From contig SXJP01000021.1 of assembly GCA_005779395.1 (NCBI GenBank), positions 62,001 through 126,000 on the forward strand: a stretch of 64,000 bases of DNA, given 5' to 3'. The notes under the pieces were generated by a model, which did no database searches, was not told the DNA's origin, and saw only the letters and a program-made list of their open reading frames with translations. This stretch comes from Actinomycetota bacterium (GTDB lineage Bacteria; Actinomycetota; Acidimicrobiia; IMCC26256; PALSA-610). Each line of letters begins with the position of its first letter. The first letter of the stretch is position 1. Shown one piece after another: positions 44,011 to 52,341 of the stretch. A program made the position numbers and the translations under genes.

Positions 44011-44789
44011 GCGCGCCGAAAATGCACATCAAGGTCACTGCCTGGCGCCAATCTGGGCCAGACGCGCCAGGCGCTTTCAAGGATTACGACGTCAACGATG
44101 TTTCGCCCGACATGAGCTTTCTCGAAATGCTCGACACCTTGAACGAGCGGCTAATCGAGAACAACGAAGAACCGATCGCTTTCGATCACGACTGCCGCGA
44201 AGGCATCTGCGGTAGCTGCGGAATGATGATCAATGGCGTGCCGCACGGACCCGAGCGTGGCACCGCGACGTGCCAACTACACATGCGCAAGTTCAACGAC
44301 AACGCCCACATCACCGTAGAGCCGTTCCGCGCAGCAGCGTTCACTATCAACAAGGACCTTTCGGTCGATCGTTCGGCACTAGACCGTATCGTCGAAGCTG
44401 GCGGATACATCACCGCGCCAACTGGCTCAGCGCCAGACGCGAACCTGATCCCTGTACCGAAGGCTGTCAGCGACACAGCGATGGATGCGGCTCAATGCAT
44501 TGGTTGTGGCGCATGTGTAGCTGCATGTCCTAACAGCGCTGCGCAACTTTTTACTTCGGCGAAGCTTGCTCACCTGAACTTGTTGCCGCAGGGCCAGGCC
44601 GAGCGATGGGACCGAACCATCGACATGGTCGAAACCATGGAGATGTACTTCGGCAGTTGCACGAATTTTCGTGAATGCGAGGCCGCTTGCCCGAAAGAAA
44701 TCAGCGTCGACTTCATAGCGATGCTGAACAAGGACTACGTGAAGTCACAACTCAAGCAACGGCGCCTAGCCGGACAGGTATTCCCCTAG
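44007..44789 (+). CDS. sdhB: Succinate dehydrogenase iron-sulfur subunit
   Basis: 260 residues from a GTG start overlapping sdhA. Three clusters are evident: [2Fe-2S] in [12 protein letters not shown] plus TATCQLH, [4Fe-4S] in [12 protein letters not shown], and [3Fe-4S] in [14 protein letters not shown]. It carries electrons from SdhA to SdhC. It ends with a 4-base tail-to-tail overlap with the PhoX-like gene. Confidence 0.97.
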   Translation: MSAPKMHIKVTAWRQSGPDAPGAFKDYDVNDVSPDMSFLEMLDTLNERLIENNEEPIAFDHDCREGICGSCGMMINGVPHGPERGTATCQLHMRKFNDNAHITVEPFRAAAFTINKDLSVDRSALDRIVEAGGYITAPTGSAPDANLIPVPKAVSDTAMDAAQCIGCGACVAACPNSAAQLFTSAKLAHLNLLPQGQAERWDRTIDMVETMEMYFGSCTNFRECEAACPKEISVDFIAMLNKDYVKSQLKQRRLAGQVFP

Positions 44790-46084
44790 CCGCTATTGCG
44801 GTCACGCAGTTTGTATACGCCGTAACCAATCGCTGCTACTAGCGCACCGCCAACTCCGACAAGCAGGAACGCTGGCGGGTCATCTGGGGCTTCTGCTGGT
44901 CGAGTGGCCGTGGCAAGCGCCGTCGTCTGTGAGCTAACGGTCGTCGTCGTCGAAGCAGACGCTCCCCCTGAGCGGAACGGTCCGGCTATCTCATAAGTGA
45001 GGCCACCGCCCCCGCCGCGCTGGCTCGAAACATACATGCGGTCACCCGCAGGGTTCATCGCAGCGCCTGCTAGTTCGCTTCCTTCTTGGCCGACTAGTTG
45101 CATGATCGGCGACATTGCTCCGTCGGCAGTCACAAGGACCACTTGCTGATCCGCACCTTGGTCTTCGCAGATCAGCACATCGCCGTAGCTCGTGATCACG
45201 ACGTTGTCCGGTTCGCCGAGAACACCGTCTTCTTCCGAGCCCTTATAGATCTGTTCGATTTTGTCTGTGTTCGCGTCGAGTTTCCAGACTCCATGGTCGC
45301 CCTTGGTGACGAACCAAATGATCTCGTCGCGGTAGTAGATGCCTTCGCCTCCGTTGAATGGGAAATACTCAGCGACCTGAGCCCTGGTCGCCGTCGTTGC
45401 CGCTAGCGGGTCCGGCACCGTGTGCCATGTAACCGTGCCTTCTGTGACTCCCGCGACCTCGAGTAATCCTGCCGAAAGATCCGGGTAAGCATCTGGCGTG
45501 AATCGATATAGACCACCGTCTGGCGCGTCCTCAGTTAGGTAGAGCTGTTCACGGTCGGTATCGATGCAGACGGCCTCATGTATGAATCTCCCTAACGATG
45601 GAAGTTCGACCGCTGCGTTCTTGCCGGTCGGGTCACATTCGAACACCTTTCCCGTTTCGACCTCTTCACCTGACAGCCATGTCCCCCACGGCGTTGCGCC
45701 ACCGCCACAGTTGCGCGCGCTTCCTGTCAATATGGAATACGCATCAACCACGTTGGCGTCAGCGTCAAACATGAGTGCGCCGACGCCGCTAGTTCCTGGG
45801 CCAACCTCTGAATTGCTCACATAGATCCAGCCACCATCGTCGGTCGCAAAACAGGCGCCACCGTCTGGGAAGACATGCCACTCATAGTCTGTGCCTGCGA
45901 CTAATTCGCCCGAGGTCGCGACTAACCGCGCAGTAAACCCCTCTGGAAGCAGAATGCCTAGAGCGTCGGGTGTCGTTGTCAACGGACCGTACGGCATATC
46001 GCCCTTCGCCGCGGCGACTTTGCTGCCAAGCAAAATTGCGGGTGGAGTTGCTACAGATGCTGCGAGGAACGCTCGTCGTCTCAT
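44786..46084 (-). CDS. PhoX/DUF839-family secreted protein with Tat signal and C-terminal anchor
   Basis: 432 residues. Twin-arginine leader MRRRAFLAASVA, then the DUF839/PhoX beta-propeller signatures NCGGGATPWGTWLSGEE, FIHEAVCIDTDREQLYLTED and GLYRFTPD, and LGEPDNVVITSYGDVLICED. A Thr/Ala-rich linker and a C-terminal membrane helix (FLLVGVGGALVAAIGYGVY) would hold it outside the membrane. PhoX members are Ca/Fe-dependent alkaline phosphatases; the closest branch cannot be fixed here. There is no PHO box in its 43-bp upstream gap. Confidence 0.88.
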   Translation of the reverse strand: MRRRAFLAASVATPPAILLGSKVAAAKGDMPYGPLTTTPDALGILLPEGFTARLVATSGELVAGTDYEWHVFPDGGACFATDDGGWIYVSNSEVGPGTSGVGALMFDADANVVDAYSILTGSARNCGGGATPWGTWLSGEEVETGKVFECDPTGKNAAVELPSLGRFIHEAVCIDTDREQLYLTEDAPDGGLYRFTPDAYPDLSAGLLEVAGVTEGTVTWHTVPDPLAATTATRAQVAEYFPFNGGEGIYYRDEIIWFVTKGDHGVWKLDANTDKIEQIYKGSEEDGVLGEPDNVVITSYGDVLICEDQGADQQVVLVTADGAMSPIMQLVGQEGSELAGAAMNPAGDRMYVSSQRGGGGGLTYEIAGPFRSGGASASTTTTVSSQTTALATATRPAEAPDDPPAFLLVGVGGALVAAIGYGVYKLRDRNSG

Positions 46085-46127
46085 GCGATGAAACTTAGAT
46101 CATCTTGGAGCCTGCCGATTAGTCACT

Positions 46128-46799
46128 GTGAGTCTTGAGTCAATTGCGCGCGTGGAGTCGCGTATCGCTGCGATCCAAGGCCCTTCGGCAACAGTTCATG
46201 TTTCTCCAGCCGATAGCGGCTCGACTGATTTCGCGTCGATATTGAGCCAATACAGCGGGACAGGCGCGAGCGACGGACCTAGTGCACAGAACCCCCTGTC
46301 CGGCACACCGTTCTTGCTGCCCGCCAACTATCTAACTGGCCGACTGTCGCCAAATGCGGTAGGTGCTCCGAGTGGGAGCAAGATCAATCAGTTCATCGAC
46401 CTTGCTATTGCACAAAACGGCGACTCTTACGTGATGGGCCACGAGGTCAGCCAAGCAGATCTGAATCCGCAAACTTTTGACTGCTCCGAACTCATCGAAT
46501 GGGCAGCCAATAAGGTTGGGGTCTCCGTGCCGGATGGATCGTGGTTGCAGTATCTCGACCTGAAGCAACGCAATGCGCTCATGCCCGTAGAGCAGGCTCT
46601 AGAAACACCAGGCGCGCTCCTCTTTTCATTCTCGAGCGAGCCCCAAGCCGGTGGCGGTCGCCCGAGTTCAGCGCACGTTGCGATCAGTCTCGGCGATGGC
46701 CGCACGATCGAAGCGCGCGGCAAGGATTACGGGGTCGGCATATTCGGTTCTGGCGACAGGTTCGAGTATGCGGGGATGATTCCGGAGTTCTTCCAATAA
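46128..46799 (+). CDS. NlpC/P60-family hydrolase
   Basis: 223 residues from a GTG start. The C-terminal half is an NlpC/P60-type cysteine peptidase: Cys119 in FDCSELIEWAA and His183 in SSAHVAISLGDGRTIEA. No signal peptide. The first 40 residues (MSLESIARVESRIAAIQ, then DFASILSQ) resemble leaders of flagellum-associated wall hydrolases in actinobacteria, suggesting export by another route; this is inference and no flagellar gene is in the window. It is divergent from the PhoX-like gene, with 43 bases between. Confidence 0.8.
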   Translation: MSLESIARVESRIAAIQGPSATVHVSPADSGSTDFASILSQYSGTGASDGPSAQNPLSGTPFLLPANYLTGRLSPNAVGAPSGSKINQFIDLAIAQNGDSYVMGHEVSQADLNPQTFDCSELIEWAANKVGVSVPDGSWLQYLDLKQRNALMPVEQALETPGALLFSFSSEPQAGGGRPSSAHVAISLGDGRTIEARGKDYGVGIFGSGDRFEYAGMIPEFFQ

Positions 46800-46884
46800 T
46801 TTTCCACACAAACTGGAATATTTCGCTCACCTTCGGTTGTGTATCCCGACAAATACCGTCGGGTTCTGCAATCATTATGCCGTG

Positions 46885-47061
46885 ATGTCCTACCAAATTG
46901 CGCTCCTGGCTTGGGTAGTCGGATCAATTCCATTTGCCCTGCTGATTGGCCTCGCTTTACGCATCACCGGCAGGAACCCAACCGATATCGACCGTGACAC
47001 GGTCATTGACATCAGAGACGAAGCGACTCAGAAACAAGTCGAAGCGTCGCTGCTCGTCTAA
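46885..47061 (+). CDS. Small single-helix membrane protein, unknown
   Basis: 58 residues from the ATG at 46885 (a GTG is just before it at 46882). One membrane helix (YQIALLAWVVGSIPFALLIGLAL), then a polar charged tail RNPTDIDRDTVIDIRDEATQ. It lies between the NlpC/P60 gene and the acyl-CoA synthetase start with no competing frame of better quality. There is no good ribosome site. No family recognised. Confidence 0.45.
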   Translation: MSYQIALLAWVVGSIPFALLIGLALRITGRNPTDIDRDTVIDIRDEATQKQVEASLLV

Positions 47062-47119
47062 GCGCATTCAACGTCTCGGCTCCGACCACGCTGGTACGCC
47101 CGCTCTAGCCTCGCTCGCC

Positions 47120-48757
47120 ATGAGCTATGACCCCTCGGCCATCGGCGGACACTCCTTCGCTAGATCGTGGCGAACCGTCGCGCAACTAGCTCCTAAACGC
47201 ACGGCACTCGTGTGCGGCGCAACTCACCTGAGCTACGGCGACTTCCTAAAAGAGGCCACTGCCCTAGCCGGGTTCCTCGCGACCCGTGGAGTCAGGGCAG
47301 ACGACAAGGTCGCTATTCAACTCGTCAACTCCCCGCACTACATGGTCAGCTTTTTCGCTACGCAACTACTAGGCGCAGTCCCGGTCAATGTCAACTACCG
47401 ATACACAGGCGAAGAAGTCGCATACCTGATCGATAACTCTGACGCTTCCGCACTCGTCTACCACGACACGTTCTCCGATGCGGCCGCTGCGGGCCGTGAC
47501 CGCAACCCCGACCTAATTTTGATTGAGGTTCCGCGTGAGCGGCTCGGTAGCAGCTTGAGCGGCTCAACACTTTGGGCTGATGCGCTTGCGACCGACACAG
47601 CGCAACTAGACCGCGAGCCGAGTGGAGATGACCTGATCTTCATCTACACCGGTGGTACGACCGGATATCCGAAGGCTGTGATGTGGCGATCAGACGACCT
47701 CGCCATCGCCCTTTGGCAAATGGCGCGACCGCACTCAGAACCACCTGATGTCGCTGTCACTATCGCCAAAGGCCGTAGTGCCGCGTCTCTGCTTCCCGCG
47801 TGTCCGTTGATGCACGGGACAGGACTGTTCATGGCTCTCGCGACTCTGTCCGGCGGAGGCACAGTTGTGTTACTTGACGACATGCGTCTCGACGCAGGGG
47901 CAATGTGGGACGCGGTCGAACGCGAACGGGTACAGGTCGTCACGATCGTCGGAGACGCATTTGCTCGACCGCTCATCACTGAACTTGAAAATACCGAAAG
48001 AACTCGGGATCTAAGTTCGCTTGTAGCGATCACGTCATCTGGCGTCACGTTTAGCCCCGAATGCAAACGCGCACTGCTCGAACACCTTCCTGGAATCACT
48101 ATCGTCGATTCGTTAGGTGCGTCCGAAGGCATCATGAGTCGTTCGGAGGTAACCGAGGCCGAAGAAATCAAGCCAGCATCGTTCAAACTTTCTGACCGCA
48201 TGGTCGTAATCGCTGACGATGACACACTCATTGTGCGGGGCGACGACCGCATCGGATTGCTCGGCGTCGGTGGTCCGATCCCCCTCGGTTACTACAAGGA
48301 CACAGAAAAAACTGCTTCAACATTTCGCAGCGTCGCTGGCAGGCGATACTCAGTGCCCGGCGACTATGCAACCGTCTCAACCGACGGCACGATCACCTTG
48401 CTTGGGCGCGGTTCGGCTTGCATCAACTCCGGTGGCGAGAAGATCTATCCGGAGGAGGTTGAACTGCGCATGAAAGCCCACGCCAATGTCTTCGACTGCG
48501 TTGTCGTCGGCGTAGCTGATGCGCGTTGGGGCGAGATGGTGGTGGCACTCGTAGAACTCGCACCACATAGCGATACGACTGAAGCGGACCTTCGCGAGTT
48601 CGCACGCGCTGGTCTCGCTGGCTACAAAGTTCCGAAGCGCGCAATAATGCTCGACTCGCTACATCGAGCGCCGAACGGCAAGGCCGACTACAAGATTCTG
48701 CGCGCGTTAGCAACTAGGCACGTCCAAGCGGAAGAACAAGCGGAGGAAATCGCATGA
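47120..48757 (+). CDS. Acyl-CoA synthetase (AMP-forming, FadD-like)
   Basis: 545 residues from the ATG at 47120 (MSYDPSAIGGHSFARSW); the open frame further left covers the small membrane-protein gene in another frame. P-loop YTGGTTGYPKAVMWRSDDL (the usual Gly after Pro-Lys is Ala), adenylate motif DSLGASEGIMSRS, hinge TLLGRGSACINSGGEKIYPEEVE and C-terminal Lys in APNGKADYK. The MWR-x-D-L extension places it near the FadD19/FadD17 group. It activates a fatty or steroid-like acid to its CoA ester. It overlaps the rhodanese gene (ATGA). Confidence 0.93.
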   Translation: MSYDPSAIGGHSFARSWRTVAQLAPKRTALVCGATHLSYGDFLKEATALAGFLATRGVRADDKVAIQLVNSPHYMVSFFATQLLGAVPVNVNYRYTGEEVAYLIDNSDASALVYHDTFSDAAAAGRDRNPDLILIEVPRERLGSSLSGSTLWADALATDTAQLDREPSGDDLIFIYTGGTTGYPKAVMWRSDDLAIALWQMARPHSEPPDVAVTIAKGRSAASLLPACPLMHGTGLFMALATLSGGGTVVLLDDMRLDAGAMWDAVERERVQVVTIVGDAFARPLITELENTERTRDLSSLVAITSSGVTFSPECKRALLEHLPGITIVDSLGASEGIMSRSEVTEAEEIKPASFKLSDRMVVIADDDTLIVRGDDRIGLLGVGGPIPLGYYKDTEKTASTFRSVAGRRYSVPGDYATVSTDGTITLLGRGSACINSGGEKIYPEEVELRMKAHANVFDCVVVGVADARWGEMVVALVELAPHSDTTEADLREFARAGLAGYKVPKRAIMLDSLHRAPNGKADYKILRALATRHVQAEEQAEEIA

Positions 48758-49089
48758 TGGTCCATGAAGTCACGGCAATCGAAGGTGCTTCGCTGGTCGA
48801 ATCCGGTTCGTTTCTGCTTGACGTGCGCAACGCCGATGAATGGACTGCCGGACGTTCGCTTGCCGCCACATGGATCCCGCTCGCGGAACTCGAAAATCGG
48901 TTCGCGGAAGTCCCGAGCGACAGGCAAGTCATTTGTATCTGCAAGGTCGGCGGTCGGTCATTGAAGGCCACAGAGTTCTTGGTCGGCAAGGGCATCGACG
49001 CTGCAAACCTGGCAGGCGGGATGCGAGCGTGGGCAGAGGCTGGCTTAGCTGTAATTGCCGCCGATGGCAATCCCGGCCAAGTGATCTGA
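48754..49089 (+). CDS. Rhodanese-like sulfurtransferase domain protein
   Basis: 111 residues, a single rhodanese domain. LLDVRNADEW is the first signature and the active-site loop is C63-KVGG-R68-S, followed by LAGGMRAWAEAGL. The catalytic Cys is present, so persulfide transfer is possible. It begins within the stop of the acyl-CoA synthetase gene (4-base overlap), so the two are coupled; a functional link is not obvious. Confidence 0.93.
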   Translation: MMVHEVTAIEGASLVESGSFLLDVRNADEWTAGRSLAATWIPLAELENRFAEVPSDRQVICICKVGGRSLKATEFLVGKGIDAANLAGGMRAWAEAGLAVIAADGNPGQVI

Positions 49090-49113
49090 ACTCGCGCCAC
49101 AGGATCGACAACA

Positions 49114-49159
49114 AGCTATAGCTATGACTCCCTACAAGAGACCCTTCATTACCTACAAG
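49114..49159 (+). promoter_or_regulatory. Possible operator region before glpD
   Basis: AGCTATAGCT (49114-49123) is a perfect 10-bp palindrome. CCTACAAG occurs at 49131-49138 and 49152-49159, 21 bp apart (two helical turns). All lie in the 83-bp gap before glpD, the first of three glycerol-phosphate genes, and could be regulator sites. There is no supporting regulator gene in the window. Confidence 0.3.
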
Positions 49160-49172
49160 TAACCTCGCAACG

Positions 49173-50801
49173 ATGAACGCGTTTTCTCGGTCCGAGATGT
49201 TGAGTCGCATGCGCGACGAGACTTTCGACGTCCTAGTTATTGGCGGTGGCATAGTCGGAGTCGGGTGTGCACTAGATGCGGCGAGTCGCGGGCTCAAAAC
49301 GGCCCTAGTAGAGCGCGACGACTTCGCGTCTGGAACTAGCTCGAAGAGTTCCAAGCTGATCCACGGTGGTTTGCGCTATCTACAACAAAAAGAGATCGGT
49401 CTCGTCTACGAGGCGCTCGCCGAACGTCAAATTCTGCGCCATACTGCACCACATCTCGTAAGAATTTTGCCCTTCTTGTTGCCTGTGTTCAAAGGCAAAG
49501 ACGGACTGTTCGATCGTCGTATTGCCCGCCTTGTTGGAACATCGATGTGGATGTATGACTTCACGGGCGGTATGCGCATCGGCAAGATGCACAAGAAACT
49601 CAAAGTCTCTGAAGCAAAGCAGTACGTGCCGACACTGCGCGAAGATCGAATCGCCTACGGATACCTGTACTACGACGCACGCGCCGACGACGCGCGGCTC
49701 ACGTTGAACATCGCCCAGACTGCGGCCGCCCACGGTGCAGCTATCGCCAATCGTGCAACTGTCTCTGGACTGCTCAAAGACTCGAATGGCAAATGTGTAG
49801 GTGCGGTAGTCAGTGCCGACGCAGAAGAGATCGAAATTCGTGCAACCCAAGTCATTAACGCCACCGGAGTTTGGGCAGATGACCTCGGCTCACTAGATGA
49901 ACCCGGCCGCGTCTCGACTATCCGACCAGCAAAAGGAGTCCACGTCACGGTTCCGTGGGGAAAAGTACAAAACTCGATCGCCGCCGTAGTCCCAGTGCCC
50001 AAAGATCGGCGCTCGGTATTTGTCGTGCCGTGGGGGAATTACACGTACGTCGGCACAACTGACACCGATTACGAAGGCGACATCGATAGCCCTCAGTGCA
50101 CAGCCGAAGAAGTTTCGTACTTGCTTTCTGCAATCAATTTCTCGACCAACGCAAAACTCGACGAATCCGATGTGACTGGTTCTTGGGCTGGACTGAGGCC
50201 ACTCGTGAAAGATACGGCTTCAACCCGTACCGCCGACCTGTCGCGCAAGGCCGCAATCACTCGGTCGACAAGCGGCATGCTCACTGTTACAGGCGGCAAG
50301 CTAACTACCTACCGACGAATGGCCGCCGATGCGATCGACGAAGCCGTCGAAGCGCTAGGCCACGGTCAGAAGTCTGGTACCAAGCGCGTAGTCATCACTG
50401 GCGGCGAAGGCTGGGACGATACGCAATCAGATGATCACCTTCACGGGCGCTACGGATCGAAAGCAGCCGACATTCGCCAACTGGTTGACCTCGACTCGAA
50501 CCTAGGCGGGCCCCTAGTCCCGGGTTTGCCCTACTTGCGTGCCGAGGCCGTGTACGCCGTGCGCCACGAAATGGCGACCACTCTCGACGATGTTTTTGCG
50601 CGTCGCACGCGGGCGCTTCTGTTGGGTCGAGACGCGACCATTGCGGCGGCGGAATCCGTTGCCGATCTCATCGGCGACGAACTCGCATGGGATGCCGACG
50701 AGCGCTCGCGACAGGTCGGCGCTTATCGGACTTTCGCAGAAAAAGAACGCGCTGCCGCAGATCCTTCTATCGCTGCCATCGACTCGGCGCTCGGGTCCTA
50801 A
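49173..50801 (+). CDS. glpD: Aerobic glycerol-3-phosphate dehydrogenase
   Basis: 542 residues. FAD fold VIGGGIVGVGCALDAASRG (22-40), the GlpD motif FASGTSSKSSKLIHGGLRYLQ, FVVPWGNYTYVGTTDTDYEGD and TVTGGKLTTYRRMA are present, plus the C-terminal DUF-type helical domain (ARRTRALLLGRDA). It oxidises glycerol-3-phosphate to DHAP and feeds electrons to quinone. The AGPS-like gene follows after 33 bases and the FGGY kinase after that, so these three form one unit. Confidence 0.96.
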   Translation: MNAFSRSEMLSRMRDETFDVLVIGGGIVGVGCALDAASRGLKTALVERDDFASGTSSKSSKLIHGGLRYLQQKEIGLVYEALAERQILRHTAPHLVRILPFLLPVFKGKDGLFDRRIARLVGTSMWMYDFTGGMRIGKMHKKLKVSEAKQYVPTLREDRIAYGYLYYDARADDARLTLNIAQTAAAHGAAIANRATVSGLLKDSNGKCVGAVVSADAEEIEIRATQVINATGVWADDLGSLDEPGRVSTIRPAKGVHVTVPWGKVQNSIAAVVPVPKDRRSVFVVPWGNYTYVGTTDTDYEGDIDSPQCTAEEVSYLLSAINFSTNAKLDESDVTGSWAGLRPLVKDTASTRTADLSRKAAITRSTSGMLTVTGGKLTTYRRMAADAIDEAVEALGHGQKSGTKRVVITGGEGWDDTQSDDHLHGRYGSKAADIRQLVDLDSNLGGPLVPGLPYLRAEAVYAVRHEMATTLDDVFARRTRALLLGRDATIAAAESVADLIGDELAWDADERSRQVGAYRTFAEKERAAADPSIAAIDSALGS

Positions 50802-50834
50802 CGCTCCGCTGGCTTCTACAAGTTAGGAACTCTC

Positions 50835-52331
50835 ATGGTCATGCACACCAATCGCGGCGAACCGACGATGCCGATTGCATTCGAAGGACAAGGCCCCACG
50901 CGCAATTATCTTTCGGCAGAGCGTGTCAACATCTCAGACGAGGTGCGCGCCCAACTCGCTGGCGTTTGCGAAATCACCGCCGACACTGCGACGATCGCAG
51001 AATCGTCCCGCGACTGGTGGCCGCTGGCCATGCACTGGGCGCGCGGCAACGCAGTCGGCTCACTCGCATCCGTAGTGGCTCGCCCAACATCGACCGATGA
51101 AGTATCCGCTGTATTGAGGATTTGTAATGCCGCAAGAATTCCTGTCACCGCAGCCGGTGGTCGTTCGGGTGTACTCGGCGCGAGCATCCCCGTACATGGC
51201 GGCGTGTCGCTTGACATGACTGCGATCACTGGCATCAGGTCATTAGATGCCACGTCGATGACCGTTGACGTCGCACCTGGCATGTTCGGCGATGTATTCG
51301 AAGATGAACTCCGTGACAAGTACGGCCTGACATGCGGCCACTGGCCACAGTCGATTGCCTTGTCAACCGTCGGTGGGTGGCTCGCATGTCGCGGCGCAGG
51401 TCAACTCTCCGGCAAATACGGCAAGATCGAAGACATCGTTGTGGGTCTCGATGTTGTGCTCGCTGACGGCACGATGATCAAGACAGGCGGAGCTCCGCGT
51501 TCTGCTGTTGGCCCCGATCTGACTCAGCTGTTCGTGGGATCCGAAGGAACGCTCGGTGTCATTACTGGCGCTCGGCTCCGCGTGCACGCACTCCCGGACC
51601 ACTCGAGCAAAGCAGCGTATGGATTCGAGTCCTTCGTAGATGCACTCGATGCGATGCGCAAGTGCGTGCACAGGGGCGCGCATCCTGCAGTATTCCGTCT
51701 CTATGACCCATCCGAAGCCCATCGCAACTATGAAACTGGTTCTCTAGCCGTGTTGCTAGTACTCGATGAAGGTGACGCAGAACTCGTCGGCGCTTCGATG
51801 CGCGTCATCGCACAAGAATGTGAGTCCGCCGAGAGACTCGATGATTCACTCGTCGACAAATGGCTCGGGCATCGCAACGACGTTTCGGCATTGCAAGCGC
51901 TCGTGTCGCGCGACATTGTTGTCGACACGATGGAAATCGCGGCACCGTGGGCGAAGCTTCCGGCTTTATACGATGCTGTTCGCGCCGCAATATTGGGCGT
52001 TGAACATGCACTCGTAGCAACAGCGCATCAGTCACACTCCTATGCCGACGGCGGCTGTCTCTACTTCACTTTCGCTGCCCGTCCACCAGTTGATGAGAAG
52101 GACAAGTGCTACAGGGCTATGTGGGACGCTGGCGTTGTAGCTGTCCTCTCCAACGGCGGCGCGTTGAGCCACCATCATGGGGTTGGGCTGCATCGCAGTC
52201 GCTATGTTGCAGAGGCGCTAGGCGACGCCTTCGGCGTGTTGCAGACAACCAAGAACGCTCTAGACCCCAGCGGCATATTGAATCCTGGCAAACTCGGGCT
52301 TGCGTCGCCTTGGGGTCCATCCGGCTGGTGA
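50835..52331 (+). CDS. FAD-binding oxidase, alkyldihydroxyacetonephosphate synthase-like
   Basis: 498 residues with an AGGAA ribosome site. PCMH-type FAD domain (VTAAGGRSGVLGASIPVHGGVSLD, shown by GRSGVLGASIP and GGVSLDMTAI; also TVGGWLACRGAGQLSGKYG and FVGSEGTLGVIT). C-terminal cap with the triple-His loop GALSHHHGVGLHR (HHH at 446-448), which is the catalytic hallmark of alkyl-DHAP synthase, together with YADGGCLYFTF. That enzyme swaps the acyl group of acyl-DHAP for a fatty alcohol to start ether lipids. Position between glpD and a glycerol-kinase-like gene fits DHAP chemistry, but glycolate-oxidase-like activities remain possible. Confidence 0.8.
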   Translation: MVMHTNRGEPTMPIAFEGQGPTRNYLSAERVNISDEVRAQLAGVCEITADTATIAESSRDWWPLAMHWARGNAVGSLASVVARPTSTDEVSAVLRICNAARIPVTAAGGRSGVLGASIPVHGGVSLDMTAITGIRSLDATSMTVDVAPGMFGDVFEDELRDKYGLTCGHWPQSIALSTVGGWLACRGAGQLSGKYGKIEDIVVGLDVVLADGTMIKTGGAPRSAVGPDLTQLFVGSEGTLGVITGARLRVHALPDHSSKAAYGFESFVDALDAMRKCVHRGAHPAVFRLYDPSEAHRNYETGSLAVLLVLDEGDAELVGASMRVIAQECESAERLDDSLVDKWLGHRNDVSALQALVSRDIVVDTMEIAAPWAKLPALYDAVRAAILGVEHALVATAHQSHSYADGGCLYFTFAARPPVDEKDKCYRAMWDAGVVAVLSNGGALSHHHGVGLHRSRYVAEALGDAFGVLQTTKNALDPSGILNPGKLGLASPWGPSGW

Positions 52332-52341
52332 AAGGTCAACG

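Noticed and set aside
46845..46863. CCCGAC-N7-GTCGGG hairpin after the NlpC/P60 gene as a terminator
   Set aside because: Stem of six with no following T-run; too weak to call.
47644..48252. 202-residue minus-strand frame
   Set aside because: Antisense to the P-loop and core of the acyl-CoA synthetase; no family features.
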